NCBI RefSeq assembly: GCF_020400585.1
Contig: NZ_JAINVF010000001.1
Coordinates: 124,001-188,000 of the forward strand
Reading direction: 5' to 3'
Origin: Streptomyces sp. NK08204
GTDB taxonomy: Bacteria > Actinomycetota > Actinomycetes > Streptomycetales > Streptomycetaceae
Length of the DNA: 64,000 bases
Below the pieces are notes generated by a model, which was not told where the DNA came from, searched no databases, and saw only the letters and a list, made by a program, of their open reading frames with translations. Position 1 is the stretch's first letter. Each line of letters begins with the position of its first letter. The position numbers and the translations under genes were made by a program. Positions 47,413 through 58,624 of this stretch are shown piece after piece.

Positions 47413-47542
47413 CGTGCTTCCTTTCTCGTCCGGGGCCACCGGCCACCCTCCGCCCGCCCGAGAGGTGCAGTGGTGGATGTCTTCGCCGTGTCCCCTGCGT
47501 TCGACGGACCAGGCAGCCCGTCGTGGACGGAGTGATCGCCGC

Positions 47543-47989
47543 TCATGTCGCGGGCAGGGCGGTGGCGAGCAGTACGACGCCCAGGGAGCCGACGAGGGAG
47601 ACGACCGCCAGGCTCCGGGCGAGGTCAGGCCGGTTCCGGGCGTGCGCGATGCCGTGTCCTGCCGCGGCGAGCATCACCAGGACGAACAGGCCGAGTTTGG
47701 CCGCCAGGGTGCGGCCGTAGCCGGGCTCGGCGAGCGACGCCCAGGTGACGCCCCTGTGCCAGGCCATGGCCCACCCGGTGCCCAGCTGCACGGGCAGGAA
47801 GACCGCCCCGGTCAGCAGTCCGAAGCGGCGGCCCGCCTCGGCGGCGAAGCGGTCCCTGGCCTCCGGCGCGAGCAGGCGGCGGGCCAGCGGAAGCACCACG
47901 AGGGTCAGGGCCAGCTGCCCGCCGACCCACAGCACGGCACCGGTGACGTGGAGGAACCGCACCAGGGACCACAGCCCCACCGTGCCCAC
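47543..47989 (-). CDS. CopD-like four-helix membrane protein
   Basis: A 148-aa integral membrane protein with four helices: LVRFLHVTGAVLWVGGQLAL, the second around FGLLTGAVFLPVQLGTGW, the third TLAAKLGLFVLVMLAAAGHG and the last LAVVSLVGSLGVVLLATA. His residues (RFLHV, AAGHGIAH) suit heme or copper binding, as in CopD/DUF2269-type proteins. The GTG start overlaps the TAG of the nitrite-reductase fusion gene, so the two are coupled. A role in copper delivery or electron transfer to that enzyme is inferred. Confidence 0.8.
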   Translation of the reverse strand: MGTVGLWSLVRFLHVTGAVLWVGGQLALTLVVLPLARRLLAPEARDRFAAEAGRRFGLLTGAVFLPVQLGTGWAMAWHRGVTWASLAEPGYGRTLAAKLGLFVLVMLAAAGHGIAHARNRPDLARSLAVVSLVGSLGVVLLATALPAT

Positions 47990-50592
47990 TACTTGCTCAC
48001 CTCCACCATTCCCATGGCCCCGGCTTCGGCGTGGCGCATGTCGTGGTCGACGAAGGAGTAGTGGCCGGCCGCGGGGAACGTGGTCTCCACGAACCCTCCC
48101 TGGGCGGGGGCGAGATCGAGCGCCTGGGAGCCTCCTGGTTCACCTGGCTCGAGCAGGTAGGCGCCCTCCTTGTACACGGTGTCGAAGACGGTGCCGACGA
48201 CGTGGAAGGCGATGCCGTCGCTCGGTCCGGCGGCCACCACCCAGAAGCGGGTCCGCTCGCCGGCCTGCGTCTTCAGCGGGGCCTTGGCGTACTGCGCGGC
48301 GACGCCGTTGAACGCCCAGGCGTCCGGAGTGTCCTGGCGCATCTTCACCACCTGGGCCGCGCTGCCTGGCGTGCCGAGGTACAACTCGGAGGAGACCAGC
48401 AGGTACTCGTGGTCCACCTTCTTCAGGCCGGGCGGGTCGATGATGACCGCCCCGTACATGCCGTTGCCCATGTGCTGAAGCATCGGCGCGCTGCTGCAGT
48501 GGTACAGCCACGCACCGGCCTTGTGGGCACGGAACCGGTAGACGAGGCGCTGCCCGGGCCGGATGGTACGCATCGACGTGTCGGGGGACAGCGAACCGGC
48601 GTGGAAGTCGATGCCGTGGCCCATGGTCGTGTCGTCGTTGACGAGGGTGATCTCGAAGACGTCGCCGACCTTCCCGTGGAGGGTGGGGCCGGGGACGGTG
48701 CCGCCGAAGGTCCACATCTGCTGCTTGACACCCGGGGCGACCTCGATGGTCCTGGGGGCGGCGTGCAGTTCGATCCGGTGCACTCTGCCGGAGGGCACGG
48801 GAGCCAGATCGGGATCACGGGGCTGCCAACCACGGGAGAAGTCGGCGGAGAGGTCAAGCCCCGTGCTGTCGAGGATGGTCGTATGCCCGTCATGCGCGCT
48901 GGTGGCCGTGTCCGTGGCGTTCTTCACGACGATGGCCATCATCATTCCGGCGGCGCGGTGGCCGGGCAGCGTGCACCACGCGGCGCGGTCCTTGGTGAGC
49001 GGCCCGAGATCGAGGGTGCGGCTCTGCCCCTGGGAGAGGAGGGGGGTGGAGGGGCCTGCGTCCACCTTGAGGTCGTGCCGCTGGGCGTCCTTGTTGGTGA
49101 CCTTCAGCTTCAGCGCCGTGCCTGCGGTGACCTCGATACGGCTGGGCCGGATACGCATGTCGGCCAGGGTGACGTCGACGGTGCGCGTGCCGGTTGCGGC
49201 ACCGCTGCCCACCCCGGCGGCGACGGCCGGGCTGTGGGTGCCGCCGGCGCTGTTGGCGACCAGCACGGCCAGCAGGATCAGGACAGCACCGGCCGCACTG
49301 CCCACCAGGACCGGCCTGCGCGCCGAACGGCTCCCTCCGGTACGGCGCCCCGCTCGGACGAGAGCGGAGACGGTGAGGGCGATGAACGCAGCGCCGGCCG
49401 TCGCGGCCAGCAGCATGCCCGCCACGCCGGAGGGACCGGGCAGCGGCAGCGCCATCAGTGCGACGCCCCCATTGAGGGTCAGCGCCCGGGCCGGCCAGCC
49501 CCGTTCCAGTACCGCCCGCACCGCGGCCCGCTCCTTCGGTCCGCTGCCGAGCACGATCGGCAACAGGTAGGTCAGGGCACCGATGAGGACCTGTGCGACG
49601 ACACCGATGAGCAGCACCGGGACCAGGGCTTCGACATCCTCCCCTGCCTGGACGAGGCGCCGGGTGGTCAGGATCACCGCATCCGCGGTCACGCCGACGC
49701 ACAGCCACACGACAGCTGCTCCGAACGTCCATGCGGCCGCCGCCGAGACCGGGCGTCGCCCGCGTACCGTGCGAGCGAACAGTTCCACCGCCAAGGCCAC
49801 GCCGACGGCGTACGCCACGACACCGATCGCGGCCGGCGGCCGCCACCCGGCCGCCAGCCCGACGACAGCGGTCAGCAGTCCGCCGCCGGTCAGCCCCAGC
49901 GCCCAGCGCGCCACACGAGTGGTGCGCTCGGCCATCCGGACGCCCAGCACGGTGGGCCAGAGCATGAACAGGGTGCCCAGCACAGGAAGTCCGATCCAGC
50001 CGAGCAGGGTGACGTGGACGTGGGCGAGCCTCAGTTCGGCGTAGTGCTGAGCACCCGCTCGGCCCGTGGCGAGCAGGCCGCCCAGCACCGCACCGACGAC
50101 CAGTGCCCCCGCGGCCACCCGGTAGAAGCCGACGACGGGGGCGAGCCGCCCGCCCAGCGCGCCCCGGCCCACGCGCACCAGCACCACCAGGTGCGCGGCG
50201 ACCGCGACCAGCAGCAGGGCGGCCGCGGTCCCGATCAGAAGCGGCCGGTCCATCCACACGCCGACGAGGACACCCGCCACGGCGAGGTTGACCCCGACCA
50301 GCCGAGCGTCACTCCACCGCTCGTCGGGGCGCCGGGCGTGCAGCAGGGCGACGGCGAAGTGCTCGCTCCAGACCACGATGGCGGTGGTGGCGGCGCCGAG
50401 CAGGAACAGGTGGATCGCCAACCAGCGGGCGATGGGCAGCGACCGCTGGCCGGTGGCCGCCAGCAGTGCCAGGGCCGCCCAGGCCACGACGACGACATGG
50501 GCGCGCAGGTGACGGCCCTTCAGCCCCGACTGCTTGAACCTGCTGGGATGCCAGCCCCCGGTGGATTCGGGGCGTTCGAGCTCGGTGGTCAC
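47989..50592 (-). CDS. Membrane NnrS-like domain fused to cupredoxin and copper nitrite reductase
   Basis: An 867-aa three-part protein. Residues about 30-440 form 10-12 helices with LAHVHVTLLGWIGLPVLGTL, similar to NnrS / heme-copper-oxidase-like membrane domains. A plastocyanin-like domain (about 480-580) has copper ligands in QRHDLKVDAG and WCTLPGHRAAGMMM. The C-terminal CuNIR (about 600-865) retains type 1 and type 2 copper ligands in HGIDFHAG, LYHCSSAPMLQHMGNGMYG, AFHVVGTVFDTV and GHYSFVDHDM. It probably reduces nitrite to NO at the outer face using membrane-derived electrons. The GTG overlaps the radical SAM stop (GTGA). Confidence 0.88.
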   Translation of the reverse strand: MTTELERPESTGGWHPSRFKQSGLKGRHLRAHVVVVAWAALALLAATGQRSLPIARWLAIHLFLLGAATTAIVVWSEHFAVALLHARRPDERWSDARLVGVNLAVAGVLVGVWMDRPLLIGTAAALLLVAVAAHLVVLVRVGRGALGGRLAPVVGFYRVAAGALVVGAVLGGLLATGRAGAQHYAELRLAHVHVTLLGWIGLPVLGTLFMLWPTVLGVRMAERTTRVARWALGLTGGGLLTAVVGLAAGWRPPAAIGVVAYAVGVALAVELFARTVRGRRPVSAAAAWTFGAAVVWLCVGVTADAVILTTRRLVQAGEDVEALVPVLLIGVVAQVLIGALTYLLPIVLGSGPKERAAVRAVLERGWPARALTLNGGVALMALPLPGPSGVAGMLLAATAGAAFIALTVSALVRAGRRTGGSRSARRPVLVGSAAGAVLILLAVLVANSAGGTHSPAVAAGVGSGAATGTRTVDVTLADMRIRPSRIEVTAGTALKLKVTNKDAQRHDLKVDAGPSTPLLSQGQSRTLDLGPLTKDRAAWCTLPGHRAAGMMMAIVVKNATDTATSAHDGHTTILDSTGLDLSADFSRGWQPRDPDLAPVPSGRVHRIELHAAPRTIEVAPGVKQQMWTFGGTVPGPTLHGKVGDVFEITLVNDDTTMGHGIDFHAGSLSPDTSMRTIRPGQRLVYRFRAHKAGAWLYHCSSAPMLQHMGNGMYGAVIIDPPGLKKVDHEYLLVSSELYLGTPGSAAQVVKMRQDTPDAWAFNGVAAQYAKAPLKTQAGERTRFWVVAAGPSDGIAFHVVGTVFDTVYKEGAYLLEPGEPGGSQALDLAPAQGGFVETTFPAAGHYSFVDHDMRHAEAGAMGMVEVSK

Positions 50593-51866
50593 GTGACTTC
50601 CGGTTGCTGCGTACGGCGTTCGGGCGACGGATGACGAACCGGCTCCGGTGGGGCACCGGGGCCCGCCGTACCGGGCGAGTCCGCCAGCAGCGCCGCCAGT
50701 TCGCGCTGGTGGGGGAAGGACCCGGGCCGGTATCCGCACCACGGCTCCTCGGCGTACGGATCGCCCATGACGCCGTAGGCGCGGGAGCGGGAGCCGCCGC
50801 AGACCCGGCGGAACTCGCAGGCTCCGCAGCGCCCGCCGAGCCGGTCCGGGTCGCGCAGGCCGGTGAACAGCTCCGAGGTGCGGTAGATCTCGGGCAGCGG
50901 TGTCTCGCGCACGGTGCCCGCGCCCAGGGGCAGGAAGCCGCTCGGGTGCACGGTGCCTGTGTGTGAGACGAAGACGAAGCCGCGGCCCGCGTTGACGTCC
51001 AGCGGCGGACGCCTCGCCCGGCGGCCTCCGTCGTTCAGGCCCAACTCATCTGCTCGATCGCGAAGTTGCTGGTAAAGCGGGCCGAGCCCGAGCACCCTGA
51101 CATGGTCCTCGCCGGCGTCCGCCAGCACCTTCCGTTGGAGTGCGACGCGGCGGAAGTGATGGGCTTCGGTCGTCTTGGCGGGCACCGTCAGGCCCACGTC
51201 GTACACGAAGTTGAGGACGTCTTCCGTCTCGGCCGGGGTGAGCACGCCGAGCTGCCGGCCACGGCCGGTCGGCACCAGGAAGAAGGCACTCCACAGCATC
51301 GCGCCGTGCTCGACGACCAGACGGACGATGTCCGGCAGGTCCTGGAGGTCGTGCCGGGCGACCGTGGTGTTGATCTGCACCTTCATGCCGAGCCCGCGGG
51401 CGGTGTCCCAGGCGTCCAGGGTCCAGCGGTACACCCCGGGCACGCCACGGAATCCGTCGTGCAGCTCGGCGGTGGAGCCGTCGAGGCTCAGCGACAGCCC
51501 GACCGCACCCGCGTCGTGCACGGCGCGGAGCCTGTCCGGGGTGAGCGTAGGCGTGCCGGACGGTGAGACAGCGACGCGCACACCCGCCGTCTCACCGTAG
51601 GCGATCAGCTCCAGCAGGTCGGGGCGCTGGAAGGGATCACCGCCGGTAATCACGAACAGTGGTGCCGGGGACCCGAAGGCGGCCACTTGGTGCAGCAGTT
51701 CCTTGGCGGCAGCAGTGTCGAGCTCCCGCGGGTCACGGTCGGGCGCCGCCTCGGCCCGGCAGTGCAGGCAGGCGAGCGGGCAGGCCCGGGTCGACTCCCA
51801 TATCACGATGAACGGCCGGTCGTCGGCGTTCTGACGCTGCCGGCGAATCACTCGCAGGCCGCTCAT
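50589..51866 (-). CDS. Radical SAM/SPASM protein (TIGR04053-like)
   Basis: A 425-aa radical SAM enzyme. The 4Fe-4S motif is RACPLACLHCRAEA (CxxxCxxC), followed by VITGGDPFQRPDLLEL (GGE-like) and LSLSLDGSTAELHD. A SPASM-type auxiliary-cluster region has CGACEFRRVCGGSRSRA and a late PWCGYRP. It resembles TIGR04053 and heme-modifying AhbD/NirJ relatives. It is the first gene of an operon with the nitrite-reductase fusion and CopD-like genes, suggesting cofactor maturation or a peptide modification for that system. ATG 51866 has GGGGAG upstream. Confidence 0.88.
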   Translation of the reverse strand: MSGLRVIRRQRQNADDRPFIVIWESTRACPLACLHCRAEAAPDRDPRELDTAAAKELLHQVAAFGSPAPLFVITGGDPFQRPDLLELIAYGETAGVRVAVSPSGTPTLTPDRLRAVHDAGAVGLSLSLDGSTAELHDGFRGVPGVYRWTLDAWDTARGLGMKVQINTTVARHDLQDLPDIVRLVVEHGAMLWSAFFLVPTGRGRQLGVLTPAETEDVLNFVYDVGLTVPAKTTEAHHFRRVALQRKVLADAGEDHVRVLGLGPLYQQLRDRADELGLNDGGRRARRPPLDVNAGRGFVFVSHTGTVHPSGFLPLGAGTVRETPLPEIYRTSELFTGLRDPDRLGGRCGACEFRRVCGGSRSRAYGVMGDPYAEEPWCGYRPGSFPHQRELAALLADSPGTAGPGAPPEPVRHPSPERRTQQPEVT

Positions 51867-51937
51867 CGGTCTCCCCGCTCGGAATCGGTGCGTATCGTGC
51901 GTCCGGCCACCCTGGAGTCAGGGCAGACGTGGCGGGC

Positions 51938-51961
51938 GGCCGGACGATGACCTGTCCGGCC
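51938..51961. promoter_or_regulatory. Perfect 8-bp inverted repeat upstream of the nitrite-reductase operon
   Basis: GGCCGGAC (51938-51945) and GTCCGGCC (51954-51961) flank GATGACCT, 72-95 bp before the radical SAM start. It fits a dimeric regulator; no known motif is matched with confidence. Confidence 0.45.
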
Positions 51962-52109
51962 CGTGCACGGCGCCCGCCACGGGGGACGACGGTGGAGACA
52001 GCCGCACGGGCGCTCGATTCGGTCGTACACGGGATACCTCCGGTTCGGTCGCTGTCAGCCTCGGGCAACGGGCGACCTGGGCGCGGCGGCCGATCCGCCC
52101 ATGAGCATG

Positions 52110-52156
52110 GGGCCGACGGTCCCTCGTTCGGTTCGCAGGACAGGGCCGAAGGGGCC
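52110..52156. promoter_or_regulatory. Pair of DevR/OsdR-type boxes upstream of narG
   Basis: GGGCCGACGGTCCC (52110-52123) matches the GGGNCNNNNGNCCC dyad well, and GGGCCGAAGGGGCC (52143-52156) lies 33 bp downstream on the same face (three helical turns). They probably respond to the low-oxygen two-component system. Confidence 0.5.
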
Positions 52157-52630
52157 GAATAGAACTAATGGGGCAAATGCCGCACAGGCGGGTGCCGATG
52201 GCATGCGACGCCGAGTGCCTCCCCCAGCCACGGCGGAGACGCACGTCATCTTTGCGTCGACAACCGCCCCAGGAGCGCGAGCAGATGTTGTGAATTGGCT
52301 GTTCGGAACGGGACAGGTGTTGCCTGGACAGGGGAGATCGGGAAGGCGGTCGCCGCCATGGTCGGCGACGGCGGCGACCATGGCGGCGCGGAGATCTCGT
52401 GTCCCGCCTGCACGGGATCCTGGCGCGGATCGTCCTCGCGGCGGCCGGGGGGTGCGGGATCCGGATCGAACCGGTCAGAGGACGGATCTCATGCACGCGC
52501 ATCTGGCCCCCACTGCCCGAAGGGCCTTGGGGTCCCCCTCGCCCCAGGTGAAGAGCGGGCCGTACAGTCGCCCAAGCAGGGCCGTTCGGCCCCAGGCCTG
52601 GCCAGAATCGGACGCCTAGCGTTTGTGCTC

Positions 52631-55600
52631 ATGGAGAACGACAAGATCGCGCGCCCTGCGCAGCGGCGCGAAGGTGACAGCTGGCCGCTGGCAGCCCGCA
52701 GGCTGCTGACCCGCCGCGAGGTCTCGGCCGACGGACGCGCTGTCTTCGGCACCGGCGACCCCGCCTGGGAGAGCTTCTACCGGGACCGCTGGGCGCACGA
52801 CAAGGTGGTGCGCTCCACCCACGGCGTGAACTGCACGGGGTCGTGTTCGTGGATGGTGTACGTCAAGGACGGCATCATCACCTGGGAGCACCAGGCCACC
52901 GACTATCCGTCGATCGGCACCGACTGCCCCGAGTACGAGCCGCGCGGCTGCCCCCGCGGTGCCTCCTTCTCCTGGTACACCTACTCCCCGAGCCGGGTCC
53001 GCTACCCGTACGTGCGCGGCGCCCTGCTGAAGCTGTGGCGCGAGGCCCGCGGGCGGCTCGGTGACCCGGTGGCGGCCTGGGCCGAGATCACGGGCGATCC
53101 GGCGAAGGCGCGGGCGTACAAGCGGGCTCGCGGCAAGGGCGGCCTGGTGCGTGCCGACTGGGACGAGGTCGCCGAGCTGGTCGCCGCCGCTCATGTGCAC
53201 ACCATCAAGGAGTACGGCCCCGACCGCGTCGCCGGCTTCTCCCCCATCCCGGCCATGTCGATGGCGTCCTTCGCGGCCGGCGCCCGGTTCATGTCGCTGA
53301 TCGGCGGCACTCTGCTGTCGTTCTACGACTGGTACGCCGACCTGCCGATCGCCTCCCCGCAGGTCTTCGGCGACCAGACCGACGTGCCCGAGGCCGCGGA
53401 CTGGTGGAACGCGGGCTATCTGATCATGTGGGGCTCGAACATCCCCGTCACCCGCACCCCCGACGCACACTTCCTGACCGAGACCCGCTACAACGGCACC
53501 AAGGTCGTCGCGGTCAGCCCCGACTACGCCGACAACGTCAAGCACGCCGACGAGTGGCTCGCCCCGCACCCGGGTACGGACGGCGCGCTGGCGATGGCCA
53601 TGGGCCATGTGATCCTGCGGGAGTTCCTCGTAGACCGCGAGGTGCCCTACTTCCGGGACTACCTGCGCACGTTCACCGACGCGCCGTTCCTGGTGACCCT
53701 GCGCGAGCACGAACACGGTCTCGTCCCGGACGGGTTCCTGACCGCTGCCGACCTCGGGCACGACACGGAGCACGCCGAGTCCAAGACCGTCCTCCTGGAC
53801 GCGGCCACGGGCGAGCCTGTTGTGCCGAACGGCTCGCTCGGCTTCCGCTGGGCGAAGACCGAGCAGGGCCGCTGGAACCTCGAACTGGGTGGGGCGGAGC
53901 CCGAGTTGAGCCTGCTGGACTCGGCCGAGGACCGGGTGCGGGTGGCACTCCCCCGGTTCGACGAGGGGGCCGGCGAGGGTGGCTCGGTGATGGTGCGCGG
54001 GGTGCCGGTGCGGCGGATCGGCGGCCGGGTCGTCACCACGGTCTTCGACCTGATGCTGGCCCAGTACGGGGTGGCCCGGCCCGGCCTGCCCGGCGTCTGG
54101 CCGCTCGCGTACGACGACGCGTCCCAGCCGTACACCCCCGCCTGGCAGGAGACGATCACCTCGGTGCCGGCCGAGCAGGCGGCCCGGATCGCCCGGGAGT
54201 TCGCCCGTAACGCCGAGCGCACCCAGGGCCGTTCGATGATCGCGATGGGCGCGGGCACCAACCACTGGTTCCACTCCGACACCATCTACCGGGCCTTCCT
54301 GGCGCTGACCACCATGACCGGCTGCCAGGGCGTCAACGGCGGCGGCTGGGCGCACTACGTCGGCCAGGAGAAGGTCCGTCCACTGACCGGCTTCCAGCAC
54401 CTGGCGTTCGCCTTCGACTGGCAGCGGCCCACCCGGCACATGGCGGGGACGTCGTACTGGTACCTGAACTCCGACCAGTGGCGGTACGAGGCGTTCGGGC
54501 CCGAGGAGCTGGCATCCCCGCTCGGTGAAGGCCGCTTCAAGGGGAAGGCGTTCGCGGACACGCTCGCACAGGCGGTACGGCTCGGCTGGACGCCCGGCCA
54601 TCCCGGTTTCAACCGCAACCCGCTGGACCTGACCGACGAGGCCGCCGCCGAGGGGCGCCCCATCGCCGAGCACATTGTCGACGAGCTGAAGTCCGGCAGG
54701 CTGCGGTTCGCCGCCGAGGATCCCGACGACCCGGCCAACTTCCCCCGCGTGCTGACCGTGTGGCGGGCGAACCTGCTGGGCTCCTCCGGCAAGGGCAACG
54801 AGTACTTCCTTCGCCACCTGCTCGGCACGGACGCGGCGGTCCGATCCGCCGAGACCCCGCCCGAGGGACGGCCGAAGGAGGTGGTGTGGCGGGAGGAGGC
54901 TCCCGAGGGCAAGCTCGACCTGCTGGTCTGCATGGACTTCCGGATGACCTCCACCGGGCTGCTGGCCGATGTCGTCCTGCCGGCCGCAACCTGGTACGAG
55001 AAGGACGACCTGTCCTCGACTGACATGCACCCCTTCGTGCACGCCTTCACCCCGGCCATCGCCCCGCCCTGGCAGGCCCGTACCGACTACGACACCTTCC
55101 TGACCATCGCCGACCGCTTCAGCGAGCTGGCCGCCGAGCACCTCGGCACCCGCACCGACGTCCTCGCCGTGCCGCTCACGCACGACACTCCCGACGAGCT
55201 CGCCCAGCCGGGCGGGGTGGTACGGGACTGGAAGACGGGCGAGTGCGACCCGGTGCCCGGCCGCACCATGCCGAAGCTCGTCGTCGTCGAACGGGACTAC
55301 GCCGCGACCGCGCAGAAGATGCGCGCCGTCGGCCCCCTGCTCGACACCCTGGGCACCACCACCAAGGGCATCACCGTCCACCCGGACCAGGAGCTGAACG
55401 AACTGCGGCACCGGTGCGGGACCGTCCGGGACGGAATCGCCGCCGGGCGGGCCTCCCTGGCCACTGCCTCCGACATGTGCGAGGCGATCCTCGCCCTGTC
55501 CGGCACCACCAACGGCCGCCTGGCCACCGAGGGCTTCCGCGAGATGGAGCGGCAGACCGGCAGCGGGGGCCTGGTGGAACTCGCCGCCGAGCGCGAGGCC

Positions 55601-56329
55601 GAGCGGATCACCTTCGCCGACACCCGCACCCAGCCTCGCGCGGTCATGACCTCCTACGAGTGGTCGGGCTCGGAGACCGGCGGGCGCCGCTACTCCCCCT
55701 TCGTCATCAACGTCGAGCACCGCAAGCCCTGGCACACCCTCACCGGTCGCCAGCACTTCTTCGTCCAGCACGACTGGATGGCCGAACTCGGCGAGCAACT
55801 ACCCGTCTACCGGCCGCCGTTGAACACCCCCCGGCACTACGGTGACGAGCATCTGCACGAGGAGGGCCGGGCGGAGGTCACGGTCCGCTATCTGACCCCG
55901 CACTCGAAGTGGTCGATCCACTCGAACTACCAGGACAACAAGTACATGCTCGACCTGTCCCGCGGCGGCCCGGTGATCTGGATGTCCACCGCCGACGCCG
56001 AGAAGATCGGCGTGAAGGACAACGAGTGGATCGAGGCGTACAACCGCAACGGCGTCGTGGCGGCCCGCGCCGTGGTCACCCACCGCATGCCCGAGGGCAC
56101 CGTGTACATGTACCACGCCCAGGACCGCAATGTGAACGTCCCGAAGACCGAGGTCAGCGGCAAGCGGGGCGGCATCCACAACTCCCTGACGAGGCTGCTG
56201 CTCAAGCCCACCCATCTCGCGGGCGGCTACGCGCAGTTCACGTACGCCTTCAACTACTACGGCCCGACCGGCAACCAGCGCGACGAGGTCACCGTCATCC
56301 GCCGCCGCAGCCAGCAAGTGGAGTACTGA
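52631..56329 (+). CDS. narG: Respiratory nitrate reductase alpha subunit
   Basis: A 1232-aa membrane-bound nitrate reductase catalytic subunit carrying bis-MGD molybdenum and the FS0 cluster. The N-terminus has STHGVNCTGSCSWMVYVKDG with His plus three Cys ligands, GCPRGASFSWYTYSP, DLPIASPQVFGDQTDVPE and TRTPDAHFLTETRYNG. The C-terminus contains TPHSKWSIHSNYQDNKYMLD. Length is normal and there are no breaks. The ATG at 52631 lacks a strong ribosome site; a GTG two codons earlier is possible. It is the first gene of narGHJI with 1-bp or overlapping junctions. Confidence 0.97.
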   Translation: MENDKIARPAQRREGDSWPLAARRLLTRREVSADGRAVFGTGDPAWESFYRDRWAHDKVVRSTHGVNCTGSCSWMVYVKDGIITWEHQATDYPSIGTDCPEYEPRGCPRGASFSWYTYSPSRVRYPYVRGALLKLWREARGRLGDPVAAWAEITGDPAKARAYKRARGKGGLVRADWDEVAELVAAAHVHTIKEYGPDRVAGFSPIPAMSMASFAAGARFMSLIGGTLLSFYDWYADLPIASPQVFGDQTDVPEAADWWNAGYLIMWGSNIPVTRTPDAHFLTETRYNGTKVVAVSPDYADNVKHADEWLAPHPGTDGALAMAMGHVILREFLVDREVPYFRDYLRTFTDAPFLVTLREHEHGLVPDGFLTAADLGHDTEHAESKTVLLDAATGEPVVPNGSLGFRWAKTEQGRWNLELGGAEPELSLLDSAEDRVRVALPRFDEGAGEGGSVMVRGVPVRRIGGRVVTTVFDLMLAQYGVARPGLPGVWPLAYDDASQPYTPAWQETITSVPAEQAARIAREFARNAERTQGRSMIAMGAGTNHWFHSDTIYRAFLALTTMTGCQGVNGGGWAHYVGQEKVRPLTGFQHLAFAFDWQRPTRHMAGTSYWYLNSDQWRYEAFGPEELASPLGEGRFKGKAFADTLAQAVRLGWTPGHPGFNRNPLDLTDEAAAEGRPIAEHIVDELKSGRLRFAAEDPDDPANFPRVLTVWRANLLGSSGKGNEYFLRHLLGTDAAVRSAETPPEGRPKEVVWREEAPEGKLDLLVCMDFRMTSTGLLADVVLPAATWYEKDDLSSTDMHPFVHAFTPAIAPPWQARTDYDTFLTIADRFSELAAEHLGTRTDVLAVPLTHDTPDELAQPGGVVRDWKTGECDPVPGRTMPKLVVVERDYAATAQKMRAVGPLLDTLGTTTKGITVHPDQELNELRHRCGTVRDGIAAGRASLATASDMCEAILALSGTTNGRLATEGFREMERQTGSGGLVELAAEREAERITFADTRTQPRAVMTSYEWSGSETGGRRYSPFVINVEHRKPWHTLTGRQHFFVQHDWMAELGEQLPVYRPPLNTPRHYGDEHLHEEGRAEVTVRYLTPHSKWSIHSNYQDNKYMLDLSRGGPVIWMSTADAEKIGVKDNEWIEAYNRNGVVAARAVVTHRMPEGTVYMYHAQDRNVNVPKTEVSGKRGGIHNSLTRLLLKPTHLAGGYAQFTYAFNYYGPTGNQRDEVTVIRRRSQQVEY

Positions 56330-56330
56330 C

Positions 56331-57850
<1,520 letters not shown>

Positions 57851-57854
<4 letters not shown>

Positions 57855-58624
57855 GCCCGCTGCCCGCCACCGTTCCCACAATCGTGCGCACCCGCATCCG
57901 AGCGACGGTCCGCCGTCCGTCGCGCCTGTCGCCGCAGGAGACCGAGGACCGCGCCCTGCTCCTGCGCCTGCTGTCACTGCTCCTGCAGTATCCGGACTCC
58001 GAACTGGCATCGGCTCGCGCTGAGTTGGAGGGCACGGTCCGCGCCCTGAACCCCTCGCCCGCTGCCGAGCACCTGACCCGCTTCGTCGCCTGGTTCACGA
58101 CCCAGGACCCCGAGGCTCTGGAACGCCACTACGTGGAGGTCTTCGACCTGCGCCGCAAGAGCAGCCTCTACCTCACCTACTACCTGCACGGCGACACCCG
58201 CCGCCGCGGCATGGCCCTGCTCACCCTGGCCCGCCGCTACCAGGCCGCGGGCTGGGACATCGACGGCGGCGAACTACCCGACCACCTGCCGGTCGTCCTC
58301 GAGTTCGCCGCACTCACCGGCACCGGCGCGGGCGAGGCACCCCTGCGCCAGCACCGCCGCGGACTGGACCTCATCCACCAGGCCCTGAAGGCCGCCGACT
58401 CGCCCTACCGACACCTCCTGGCCGCCCTCCTCACCCTCCTGCCACCGCCCACGAAAGCGGACGAGCGGGCCGTCGCGAAGCTGGCCGCCGAGGGCCCGCC
58501 GAACGAGGAGGTCGGGCTCGACCCCTACGGCGCCTACGGACACGGAGAGTTCGCGCCGCCCGACGCCTTCGTACCCCCTGTGCCCGCCCCGCCCACCTAC
58601 CGCACGGAGGAAGGTCTCCGATGA
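57851..58624 (+). CDS. narJ: Nitrate reductase molybdenum cofactor assembly chaperone
   Basis: A 257-aa all-helical TorD/NarJ-type chaperone needed to load Moco into NarG. Motifs are YVEVFDLRRKSSLYLTYYLH, GDTRRRGMALLTLARRYQAA and LPDHLPVVLEFAALTG. The GTG overlaps the narH stop (GTGA) and its own TGA overlaps narI (ATGA). The matching piece of the decayed copy at 42.1 kb aligns from the TYY motif onward. Confidence 0.95.

Larger units (their letters stand above)
51867..52630. promoter_or_regulatory. 764-bp divergent control region, nitrite-reductase operon / narG
   Basis: No coding sequence is supported. It holds the perfect inverted repeat GGCCGGAC-8 nt-GTCCGGCC (51938-51961). It also has DevR-box-like GGGCCGACGGTCCC (52110-52123) and GGGCCGAAGGGGCC (52143-52156), an AT-richer stretch GAATAGAACTAATGGGGCAAATG after them, and a TTGTGAATT (about 52289) resembling half of a Rex box. 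The long spacing to narG (ATG 52631) suggests a long leader or further upstream control. Confidence 0.45.

Noticed and set aside
52285..52305. Rex operator upstream of narG
   Set aside because: Only one half (TTGTGAA) matches; the second arm is absent.
52616..55798. 1060-codon minus-strand frame
   Set aside because: Antisense shadow of narG with biased Gly/Val/Arg composition.
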